Assembly: GCA_964616985.1 (NCBI GenBank) | Contig: CAZTVF010000063.1 | Coordinates: 1 to 31,748, forward strand | Length of the DNA: 31,748 nucleotides | Direction: 5' to 3' | From: CAZTVF01 sp964616985 | GTDB lineage: Bacteria > Planctomycetota > Phycisphaerae > SM23-33 | Shown: one piece after another, positions 23,601-30,145 of the stretch | How positions within the stretch are numbered: the first letter of the stretch is position 1 | Layout of the letters: every line of letters begins with the position of its first letter | Notes under the pieces: model-generated | The model's database searches: none | Told to the model about the DNA's origin: nothing | What the model saw: only the letters and a program-made list of their open reading frames with translations | Program-made: the position numbers and the translations under genes

Positions 23601-24106
23601 GCAACCCCTGGCCGTGGGGCAACACGTTCTACTGGATGCGGCTGATCCAGGACGGCGACGCCAACTGGCGCAAGGCCCAGGATCGCGCGTACCAGGGATG
23701 GACGATCGTGCATGACGTGATGTTCGGACACGACCAGCTCAGCCACCGCCCCGCCATGTTCGAATGGGGCATGAACGACGGCCGCGTGCAGTTCTGGCCC
23801 TACTGGCGGTCGAAGGACTACGTCCACTCCAGCGACCCCGGCGTGCTGGTGAGCATGTGGACGCTGCCGGACCGCGCGATGGTCGTGGCGTTCAACACGA
23901 ACAAGAAGAAGGCCGCCAGCGTCTCGATCCGACTGCCGCTGGCGGACCTGGGCCTGATGCCCAAGGTGCGCTCCGAGTACCTCAAGGCGGCCGACCTGGA
24001 AGGCAACGACAAGTTCACCTTCGACGCATGGGAAGGGCAGTTTAACACCGTGACCATCCCGCCGCACGATTTCCGGATCCTGTCCGTGCGGAAGTACCAG
24101 GACTGA
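20621..24106 (+). CDS. Secreted CBM9-domain protein with GH123-like (DUF6067-type) catalytic-like region
   Basis: This is a 1161-residue protein with a signal peptide (cleavage near APAAEP, about residue 24). Residues about 45-240 are a CBM9-like beta-sandwich: APTLDGNIDTGEWDNA, MTWDADNLYLC, DDSIEIHFSP and DSWVIEVAIPRSTL. Beta-rich linker domains run to about 500. Residues about 510-1161 resemble DUF6067, which I recall as glycoside hydrolase 123-like: GYFNVEWSQNTYTREF, GLTGIYQDQFYASG (near 887), LILENG-like helices, and the aromatic AFGNPWPWGNTFYWMRLIQD. A C-terminal beta domain ends PPHDFRILSVRKY. The acid residues of QDQF are candidates for catalysis, not proven. AAGGA lies just before the ATG. 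It probably binds and cleaves a polysaccharide or glycan outside the cytoplasm. It stands alone on its strand, flanked by repeat-rich spaces. Confidence 0.75.
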   Translation: MNHFARLLSASLILCLVDCLAPAAEPAQGYPHPVLDPQAGFTTFSIPPAAKAPTLDGNIDTGEWDNAFEINVMGNQQLRPAWVFLYNRWVKWRMTWDADNLYLCSQSQRLPRENLVVNLRDRTTGGQTVLDDSIEIHFSPIGRNVVGTKLPWAAQSILNPAGVGFFSKFTWSVAARTTTWVPDWKIGSKIHDDSWVIEVAIPRSTLDLEQPNKAGDDWSILMARNWKRTGWNQSTLPGKLTSFAVPREQPVAYLSDGPYAQLQDVSKLFAGDVHTQLKVGNAGKAATKATVKLEIEQLPAFKPAKTTTAPAVEEDLYKFQKQDELTIEPGQSTPWTVNEPGKLQKGKTYRYHIVVTAAGSKNPLLETNFFVVPGSDEWIAEASRKIAAASKDYDFRASIAPTKNLLQVYADYLYSPTPADVTGLNVQLFAEGEAKPLLEKKSLNLHDNSITDAFALPTLKPGKYPWKAQLIDKAGKAIASGEGVIERKDEAAAFPWWNFQGGDTEKVLWPYEPIKVLNGGAEVGYWGGRMFLDGLCLPRQLQVTANEEQWPALLRDRPSVLSRRIQITAKLAGKPAPVDMQGFPRTTDVKDHKASMRGYGSIGRNIELQSDATLWQDGLLWITLTLRPGVDSNTGKDVPIQEAVLDELTIDIPLRAEVARLMNAYGQPGYGSFKVGSVPDGNGVVWDCTSIGKSIMIEGDMVPLVWLGNEQRGLVFLAENNIGWSHNATPDQQILRNAGEVVLRLNIIQQPVTLRQGEDRRITLGFLPTPMRKMVPGWRMLNCSFSQNFADSFQTGRSASAGNHNSSYFPSSYGKSRPMMFTNTKGMISMAGGSEFAPHTERGGYESRTNDAEAMGYFNVEWSQNTYTREFQNHLFYGMQKWMDKGGLTGIYQDQFYASGVTNCIGGAAWKLPDGRTNQGYNLRLDRQYDMRMSALMLENGIQPRIFCHTTNGGQLISFPWVTAILDGEDNMIVSNADYDFCDIYPPARMQAFGNPWPWGNTFYWMRLIQDGDANWRKAQDRAYQGWTIVHDVMFGHDQLSHRPAMFEWGMNDGRVQFWPYWRSKDYVHSSDPGVLVSMWTLPDRAMVVAFNTNKKKAASVSIRLPLADLGLMPKVRSEYLKAADLEGNDKFTFDAWEGQFNTVTIPPHDFRILSVRKYQD

Positions 24107-24131
24107 TGCTCTAGCCTGGGTGCGACGCGCT

Positions 24132-24273
24132 GGTGCCATGCCGAAGCGTCGCTGTCTGACGCGCCGGCATGCTCGCGTGTTGCATGCCCGGGCGTGGGAT
24201 TGGTGCCATGCCCCGGCCGTTGCATGCCGGCGCGAGTACGCCCGCCACGGCGGGTGAACTTCGGCATGGCACC
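24132..24273. repeat. Intergenic inverted repeat with nested hairpins
   Basis: GGTGCCATGCCGAAG (24132-24146) is exactly complementary to CTTCGGCATGGCACC (24259-24273). Inside lie a hairpin CCCGCC-AC-GGCGGG (24241-24254), a GCGTC/GACGC pair (about 24145-24163) and another GGTGCCATGCC near 24201. The element lies between the CBM9 gene stop and the URO-D gene start and fills most of that gap. Its hairpins could also end or slow transcription, though no T run follows. Confidence 0.7.
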
Positions 24274-24328
24274 TACGGCAGGCAGGTCCAGGCCGCCGCC
24301 CAGAGAGAACCGCGAATAAGGAAACGAT

Positions 24329-25426
24329 ATGAATACCCGTGAACGATTCGTCAACGTCCTGACCGGCAAGCCCGTCGACCGCGTGCCGTTCATTAAGGTC
24401 TTCGGCGGCGACAACTGCATCTGCCGCACCTGGGAGGCCGAGCACCCGGGCATCGGCAAGTGCATCGACGAGATGCTGCAGTTCGAGGGCGGCTATCGCG
24501 GCTGGCGCGTGGCCAGCGTGAACATGGGCCTCTCCAGCGTGCCCGAGCCCCAGTACTTCCCCCAGCCCGACGGCACGACGCTGCGGCGAACGGGCGACGG
24601 CGGCGTGCAGGTCTTCCACAGCGGCCAGGATTTCACCAAGCACTCGATCGAGTTCCCCGTCAAGACGCAGGCCGACTGGGACCGCATCAAGAAGGCCTTC
24701 ATGAACCCGGACGACCCGTCGCGCTTCCGCCCGGCGTGGGAGAAGGAAGTGGAGCTCTTCGGCGGCCGCGACTTCCCCGTCCAGCTCACGCACGGCGGCG
24801 TGTACGGCTTCGCACGCGACATGATCGGCGACGAGGCCCTCGCCTACGCCTTCTACGACACGCCCGAGCTGGTCCACGACATCATGGACACGTACACCGA
24901 TTTGTTCCTGGCCGTCGCGGGCAAGATGGTCCGCCGCGTGCAGTTCGACCTCATCGAGTGCTGGGAAGACATGGCCAGCCGCAACGGCAGCTTCATCTCG
25001 CCGCAGATGTTCCGCGAGTTCCTGGCCCCCAACTTCCGCAAGGTCCGCCAGTTCGCCGACGCCCACAACATCCCCATCGTGCTGGTCGACTGCGACGGCT
25101 ACATCGAGGACCTCACCGAACTGATGCTCGAGGCGGGCGTGACCGCGCTGTACCCCTACGAAGTGCAGGCCGGCAACGACGTCGACCGCGTGCTCGACCG
25201 CTACCCCACCGTCGGCGTCATCGGCGGGCTGAACAAGAACGTCATGGCCGCCGGCAAGAGCGAGATCGACGCCGAGATCGAGAAGGCCCGCCGCCTCATC
25301 CGCCGCGGGCGATTCATCCCCGGCCCCGACCACTTCGTCCTCTCCGACGTCTCCTTCGCCAACTACCGCTACTTCATGGAACGCCTCCGCGACGTGGTGC
25401 TGACCACGCCGGTGAGTGTTCCATGA
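24329..25426 (+). CDS. Uroporphyrinogen decarboxylase family protein (not HemE)
   Basis: This is a 365-residue cytoplasmic protein, full length for the URO-D superfamily. The N-terminus NTRERFVNVLTGKPVDRVPF is typical. Later segments include QFDLIECWEDMASRNGSFIS, PQMFREFLAPNFRKVRQFAD, VTALYPYEVQAGNDVD, VGVIGGLNKNVMAAG and the C-terminal FIPGPDHFVLSDVSFANYRY. The RQAGR motif of HemE is missing, so this belongs with the MtaA/CmuA-like and unassigned branches, some of which transfer methyl groups to or from corrinoids. AAGGA lies about 6 bases before the ATG at 24329. The stop codon overlaps the ATG of a truncated family member (ATGA), so it was once, or still is, the first gene of a pair. No corrinoid protein is encoded nearby. 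Confidence 0.85.
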   Translation: MNTRERFVNVLTGKPVDRVPFIKVFGGDNCICRTWEAEHPGIGKCIDEMLQFEGGYRGWRVASVNMGLSSVPEPQYFPQPDGTTLRRTGDGGVQVFHSGQDFTKHSIEFPVKTQADWDRIKKAFMNPDDPSRFRPAWEKEVELFGGRDFPVQLTHGGVYGFARDMIGDEALAYAFYDTPELVHDIMDTYTDLFLAVAGKMVRRVQFDLIECWEDMASRNGSFISPQMFREFLAPNFRKVRQFADAHNIPIVLVDCDGYIEDLTELMLEAGVTALYPYEVQAGNDVDRVLDRYPTVGVIGGLNKNVMAAGKSEIDAEIEKARRLIRRGRFIPGPDHFVLSDVSFANYRYFMERLRDVVLTTPVSVP

Positions 25427-25677
25427 GCGACCTGGCCAGACGCGCTCACACGGGAATGCGACAGACGATGCTGGATATGCTGGCCGGCCGTCGCGCACGG
25501 CGCATCGTATGGACGGCCGACGTCTCGTACTGGATATTCGCCCAGCTCGGCCAGGGCCTCGGCCAGGCGGCTGCGATCGCCGGGGGCTGCGAGATCAGCC
25601 CACAGTCGCCGCGTCGAGGAGGCCTTCGAACTGCTCAAGGGTCACGGCGCGGCCGGCCCGGATGTAAACCGGCTTGA
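25423..25677 (+). pseudogene. Truncated 5' remnant of a third URO-D-like gene
   Basis: An 84-codon frame starts at ATG 25423, overlapping the stop of the preceding gene as ATGA, the usual mark of a coupled second gene. Its beginning, MRQTMLDMLAGRRARRIVWT and then ADVSYWIFAQLG, has the shape of a URO-D-family N-terminus (a helix with a 'GR..rrivW' turn, then a first strand). After about residue 45 the pattern is lost, and the frame runs antisense through the last 83 bases of the convergent gene before stopping. The rest of the expected 350-residue protein is absent. It therefore looks like a gene cut by a deletion or rearrangement near 25555-25595. It could still be translated as a short peptide. 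Confidence 0.6.
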
Positions 25678-26422
25678 CAGGGGCGACGCCCAGGGGCACG
25701 CGGAAGCAGCCGGCGGTGTGGGGCAGTTCCACAGGCCCGCCCAGCTTGTCGGTGAAATGAACGGCCGTCGTGCCCGCGGGCAGCAGCACGTGACGCGGCG
25801 CCTCGAAGTCATGGATCACGCCCGCGAAGTAAATGGCGAACAGTTCGCCGTCCTTGGCTCGCGACAGGTACCCGCAGACGTCCGTGTCGCCGATGCGTTT
25901 TCTCTTCAGGAACGTCGCGGTCATCGCGAAGGCCGCGTCGGGAAAGGTCATTTCATACTCCATCGCGATGCCCCGCCCCACGCCCGCGCCGGCCGCGATG
26001 TGCCCCGCCCAGTTGGGAACGCAACCCTCGGTGGACTGCCCCCACGCCTCCCAGGCCGTGCGGTCGTCGATCGGCCGGCCCGTCGAGCGGAAGTGCTCGA
26101 CGATGTGCCGACCCATCGCTTCGTTCGCATCATGCATGGTGATCAGGCTGCGGCCGGGCATGCAGCGGCGCACCACCTCCAGCAGCGGGCCCATCTGTGA
26201 CTCGCGCACGGCGGGGTCGTTGCTGTAGCCGTTGATGACGATCGCGGTGCGCGGCCCGGCGTGGGCGACCGCCTCCAGCCACCGCGCGGCGACGGCGTTC
26301 TCCATCTCCACGAGCTGCCGCGCGGTCAGGCCGGCATAGACGACCTGCTCGCCCCGCCCGGGATACTGTGACCGCCACGCGTAGGGGTGGCTGACGAAGA
26401 TGACGCGGTCCGTGTGTTCCAT
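25595..26422 (-). CDS. Conserved-looking protein of unknown function, last gene of the ADP-ribosylglycohydrolase cassette
   Basis: This is a 275-residue protein with no signal peptide, membrane segment or family that I recognise. The N-terminal half is alpha/beta (TDRVIFVSHPYAWRSQYPGR, RTAIVINGYSND, GRSLITMHDANEAMGRHIVE). The C-terminal half is beta-rich (GYLSRAKDGELFAIYFAGV, RHVLLPAGTTAVHFTDKLGG, GVAPVKPVYIRAG) and resembles the small beta-sandwich that ends many glycosidases. Candidate active-site residues such as H12 or the DAN(E) motif are guesses. It starts three bases after the ADP-ribosylglycohydrolase stop codon, so it belongs to that transcript. Its last 83 bases are overlapped on the other strand by the truncated URO-D-like frame. 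Confidence 0.65.
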   Translation of the reverse strand: MEHTDRVIFVSHPYAWRSQYPGRGEQVVYAGLTARQLVEMENAVAARWLEAVAHAGPRTAIVINGYSNDPAVRESQMGPLLEVVRRCMPGRSLITMHDANEAMGRHIVEHFRSTGRPIDDRTAWEAWGQSTEGCVPNWAGHIAAGAGVGRGIAMEYEMTFPDAAFAMTATFLKRKRIGDTDVCGYLSRAKDGELFAIYFAGVIHDFEAPRHVLLPAGTTAVHFTDKLGGPVELPHTAGCFRVPLGVAPVKPVYIRAGRAVTLEQFEGLLDAATVG

Positions 26423-26425
26423 GGG

Positions 26426-28342
26426 CTACTCCATCGGCAGGTTGCCAATCTGGTCGCAGAACATCGAGATGCCCCGTTTACGCGCGGGGTCGCCTCCGCC
26501 AATTGGCATCGTGCAGAGGGACAACGCGTCCCCCTGCCGGGCGAGCTTGATCACCAGCCGCCGCGGGACCGGGCCGATCTTCATCGGGCCCACCCCGCCA
26601 TCCTGCACCGAGACCTCTCGCGGCGCTTCCCGCCGGGCGAGCTCCCTGCCGTCGAACCAGACGGCATGAGGGGCGGCGGTGGTGATGTTGAACGCCAGAT
26701 CCTGCTCGGCCTGGGCGACCAGTTCACGCACGAGGTAGAAGCACGCCTGCCCGCGGAAACCCGCGATCTGCCCGCCATCGAGGTAATCCTCGCCGGCCTG
26801 GATCTCCTCGGGCAGTTCCTCGGGGATGTCCTCCTTCAGCAGGCGGGCCTCGTCGAGATACGGCTTGTCCAGCCGCGCGTAATGATTCCACGAGTCGGCG
26901 TTGTGGGGGAACTGGAACTTGCCGTCGCCGCTGTAGGGGCAGGCCTCGCTTCGCTTCGTGTCCCACATGTCGAAGTACGGGCCGTACACCCGCCAGAGCC
27001 TCGCCCCGCCCAGCCCGAATCTGTAGGTCTGCTCGCCGCGATCGTCCTGCCAATGAAGGGCCAGCACGTTGCGGTCCCACAGCGGCCCCGGGAGTGGCGC
27101 GAGCAGGACCTCGATCTCGGCCGTCTCATCACCCGCCAGCGTCAGCGAGCCTTGCCCGCCCGAGCACGCCAGGTGCGATGGCACGTCGAGGCGCCACGCG
27201 CCGCGGCGGGCGTCAGACGACTTGTTGGCCAGGACCAGCCGCACGGGCGTGTTCGCCCCCGCCCGCAGCCAGGGCCCACCGGGATAGACCACGCCGAGCT
27301 GGACGCCTGGCGCCGGCGGCGGCCGCAGCGGCACCGGCGGCGCGTTGGTGATGGTGATGTGGGACGACCGCAGCCTGGTCATCTCCAGGCCCACCAGGGC
27401 CGTGTCGTCCGTGAGCTGGTCGAAGGTGGCGTGGCGGTGCTTGACCTCGATGCCGCAGGCGAGCGTTTTGCCCATTTTGGCCACCCAGTCGGCGGGGAAC
27501 ACCGAGGCGCCCTTCATCAGCCCCAGCAGCGCACCGGCCGTGGCCGCGGTGCAGTCGGTGTCCCAGCCGCTGTTGACGGCCAGGCGGATCGTCTCGGCGA
27601 AATCGCCGCCCCCGAGTTTCAAGGCCATGATGACGATGGCCTGGTTCATGAGGGCCTTGGAGGCGTCGCGGTCGCCGTAGCGGCGGACAATCAGTCTCCA
27701 GGCGTCCTCGAATCGCGGGTACTGGGCGCAGATGCGGCGCGTCTGGCGAACCATCTCATGGACGACGCTGTCGGCGGAAAGGACGGCCAGGCCGGCATCG
27801 ATCACGCGGTCGAGATCATCGTCGAAGAACGCCGCCGCCGCGGCGGCCGAGAGGAACATCTCGCACAGTTCGCTGGCGCCGCCGTGATCAAGCTGGGCAT
27901 CTTTTCGGGCGTACTCGGCGGCCAGGGCGGGGTTGCCCGGGCACACCAGCCCCCAGATCTCGCTGCGGATGGGGCAGCCTTCGGACTCGAAGAAGAAGCG
28001 GTTATTCCAGGTGCCCGAAAGCGGCGGGTGGATGCCGCGCTGGAAGTCCTGGAGGAACACCCCGTACTCGCAGAAGTTGTACCAGCAGCGGTCCTGCCAG
28101 AATTCGGCGAGGTCATCCGAATCGATCCAGATGCCGCGTTCCTGCATCGCCTCCAGCCAGACGATCTGGATGTCCATGTCGTCGTTGGGCATGATGGTTT
28201 CGGGCCAGAGCTGCTCGCGCGACAAGCTCATGCGGGTCTTGTGGTTCTCCATGCGGGCGCCGATGGTGCCGCCGAGGCTCTTGCCCATCCAGCCGGCATA
28301 GATCCTGTCCCGGTAGTCGCGATAGTCCAAGGTGAGTTTCAT
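26426..28342 (-). CDS. ADP-ribosylglycohydrolase-family protein with large C-terminal domain
   Basis: This is a 638-residue protein. Residues about 10-330 are the ADP-ribosylglycohydrolase (DraG-like) all-helical fold: IYAGWMGKSLGGTIGARME at the start, the first metal-ligand motif PNDDMDIQIVWL (N53, D54, D55, D57), and the second motif NSGWDTDCTAATAGALLG (D261, D263). Both metal-binding clusters are intact, so catalysis of an ADP-ribose or related N- or O-glycosidic bond is plausible. Residues about 330-638 are an extra beta-rich region (VRLVLANKSSDARRGAWRLD, AEIEVLLAPLPG) ending in a segment with VWFDGRELARREAPREVSVQ, not part of the basic family. Its ATG overlaps the upstream stop as ATGA. 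Large family members like this in environmental bacteria often lie among sugar-degradation genes, so the substrate may not be protein-bound ADP-ribose. Confidence 0.85.
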   Translation of the reverse strand: MKLTLDYRDYRDRIYAGWMGKSLGGTIGARMENHKTRMSLSREQLWPETIMPNDDMDIQIVWLEAMQERGIWIDSDDLAEFWQDRCWYNFCEYGVFLQDFQRGIHPPLSGTWNNRFFFESEGCPIRSEIWGLVCPGNPALAAEYARKDAQLDHGGASELCEMFLSAAAAAAFFDDDLDRVIDAGLAVLSADSVVHEMVRQTRRICAQYPRFEDAWRLIVRRYGDRDASKALMNQAIVIMALKLGGGDFAETIRLAVNSGWDTDCTAATAGALLGLMKGASVFPADWVAKMGKTLACGIEVKHRHATFDQLTDDTALVGLEMTRLRSSHITITNAPPVPLRPPPAPGVQLGVVYPGGPWLRAGANTPVRLVLANKSSDARRGAWRLDVPSHLACSGGQGSLTLAGDETAEIEVLLAPLPGPLWDRNVLALHWQDDRGEQTYRFGLGGARLWRVYGPYFDMWDTKRSEACPYSGDGKFQFPHNADSWNHYARLDKPYLDEARLLKEDIPEELPEEIQAGEDYLDGGQIAGFRGQACFYLVRELVAQAEQDLAFNITTAAPHAVWFDGRELARREAPREVSVQDGGVGPMKIGPVPRRLVIKLARQGDALSLCTMPIGGGDPARKRGISMFCDQIGNLPME

Positions 28343-30057
28343 GGGTTCCTTTCAATCGCCGCGGCGACCCAGGGCTTGGAGACGACGCACTCGCCCTCGG
28401 CCTTGAAGGCGAGGTAATCATAAGTCTCATAGAAGATGAAGCCGCCAAACCGCCCGTCGAGCTGGACGAGACGGACCTCGTCTTTGAGGCGGCCCTCCCC
28501 CGCCGCCGTCACATAGCGATTGACCGTGACGGGCAGGCCGTGATCGCGGCTGACGCCGATCATCTCCGCCACGACGCCGTCGGAAAGCATCTGCCCCAGC
28601 GGGGTCTGGTAGCTGCAGCCGGGCATGACGTAGCTGCGCAAGGTGACCGCGTCGAGCAATCCTTCCCCGATCCATCTTCGCCACTGGAACTGGAGGTTCA
28701 GCGGGTAGGCCAGCAGCCGGCTGGCGGAGGGATCGGGGCGGAAGTAATCCGCCTGGAGGTTGTACCGCATCTTCCTGCCGGCATGGGCCAGGCGGTTGCG
28801 GCACGCGCGGAGAAACCCGGTATAGGCGTCGCCGCGGACCTGGGCGATCGCGTGCATCAACGCCTCGCCCTTGGCGCCGCCGCACTGACCGAGGATCACG
28901 TCATTGAAGCCGTAGTCCTCAGGAAAATCGGTCATCGTGCTGTGGTTCTCTTCGCGGAAGTCCACGCCATCGACGCCGGCAGCGATCATCTCTTCCAGGC
29001 ACCCCAGCCAGAAACGCTCAACGGCAGGCTCCGTCTCACACAGCGCCCCGGAGAGGTAGGCGTTGCGGCCGCGGGTGTAGGCGATCAGGCCCTTGGTGCC
29101 GCTGGCGTTGGGGGCGTCGAGGGTGATCACTTCCCTGCCCCAGCCATAGTCGAACATCAGGCCGCCCTCGCGGAAGTTCACCAACGCCCCGTACCCGATG
29201 GCGGTGCCCGTGGCGAAAACGCCCGGAATCACGGCGCCTCGCTCATCGAGCGCCTCCATGATGGCGGGCGCGGAGTTGGCGAAACTCCCGCCGTCGGCGA
29301 AGTCGGTGGTCAACAGGACGTACTTGTCCCGGAGGTCCAGGCCGCCCAGGGTAAGCACGCGAACATCATCGCCGGCCTCGGTGACCCTGTTGCCGAAGTG
29401 ATCGCAGACCCGGCGGGGCGCTTTCTCGATCGATTGGGCGAAGGTGAAATCGACGGCCGCACGGCGGTACCGCCAATTGGCGTCGCTGGTCCAGACCTGG
29501 AGGTGTTCGGGCGTGATGCGGGTGGGCGCGGCATCGCTCTTGACCAGGCGAATCGTGCGGATGGCGCGATCCGCTACGTCCGGGGGTATGTCGTCCATGC
29601 GCCGCTTGATCCGCAGCGAGGGGTTGTCTCGAACGAACGGATCCATCCAGGCCAGGCGCCCTCCGAGGTGATCCAACAGGCCGTTGGCGGCGGCAACGGG
29701 CGAACCCGCCGGAAGCACGACCGACGGACCCGTCTCGTAGGGCTTGAAGTACGCATAGACTTCGAGATCGTGACGATGCCCGGCCTCCACCGCGACCTTC
29801 AGCGGGTTGCCGAGACGGCGGTACGTCTGGTCACAGTGCGACCAGCCCAGCCGGGGGTCGCTCGTGTAGGCGGCCGGGACGATCATGCCGCCGTGTCCGT
29901 CGCCGTAGTAGGTCCAGGCGACGCGACGGATGCCCATGGCCGCCAGGCGGGCCATCATCGCGTCGATGTCGGACGGCGTGAGCGGCCGCCCCGCCATCAA
30001 CGCGTCATCGACAAAGTCCACCAGGGCCTCATGCGTGAACTCCACACCTATGCTCAT
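28339..30057 (-). CDS. Predicted TIM-barrel glycosidase-like protein of unknown substrate
   Basis: This is a 572-residue protein with no signal peptide, so probably cytoplasmic. The beginning, IDAMMARLAAMGIRRVAWTY, followed by EVYAYFKPYETG, and the later strand-helix units (GVDGVDFREENHS with E369 and E370, KMRYNLQADYFRPD, GLLDAVTLRSYVMPG, GLPVTVNRYVTAA) have the rhythm of a TIM barrel like those of bacterial GH10-like or GH13-like hypothetical proteins. An inserted beta segment (about 190-260) contains VLTLGGLDLRDKYVLLTTDF. E369 or E370 could be catalytic, which is only a guess. AGGA lies 9 bases before the ATG at 30057. It is the first gene of a coupled three-gene cassette (ATGA overlap, then a three-base gap). 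Confidence 0.6.
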   Translation of the reverse strand: MSIGVEFTHEALVDFVDDALMAGRPLTPSDIDAMMARLAAMGIRRVAWTYYGDGHGGMIVPAAYTSDPRLGWSHCDQTYRRLGNPLKVAVEAGHRHDLEVYAYFKPYETGPSVVLPAGSPVAAANGLLDHLGGRLAWMDPFVRDNPSLRIKRRMDDIPPDVADRAIRTIRLVKSDAAPTRITPEHLQVWTSDANWRYRRAAVDFTFAQSIEKAPRRVCDHFGNRVTEAGDDVRVLTLGGLDLRDKYVLLTTDFADGGSFANSAPAIMEALDERGAVIPGVFATGTAIGYGALVNFREGGLMFDYGWGREVITLDAPNASGTKGLIAYTRGRNAYLSGALCETEPAVERFWLGCLEEMIAAGVDGVDFREENHSTMTDFPEDYGFNDVILGQCGGAKGEALMHAIAQVRGDAYTGFLRACRNRLAHAGRKMRYNLQADYFRPDPSASRLLAYPLNLQFQWRRWIGEGLLDAVTLRSYVMPGCSYQTPLGQMLSDGVVAEMIGVSRDHGLPVTVNRYVTAAGEGRLKDEVRLVQLDGRFGGFIFYETYDYLAFKAEGECVVSKPWVAAAIERNP

Positions 30058-30145
30058 CGTGACGTATCCTCATCAACCTCGCGCGGGTCCCGTGAGTCTT
30101 GTGGCGGCATCCTATCACCACTTCCCTTCCGGGAGTAGCGCAGGA

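Noticed and set aside
24329..25426. Calling the URO-D-family gene hemE
   Set aside because: The RQAGR active-site motif is missing and no other haem-synthesis gene is near.
20594..25498. A 1634-codon open frame on the minus strand across the CBM9 and URO-D genes
   Set aside because: It spans two clear plus-strand genes and their repeat-filled gap, with no domain pattern of its own. It is a GC-bias shadow.
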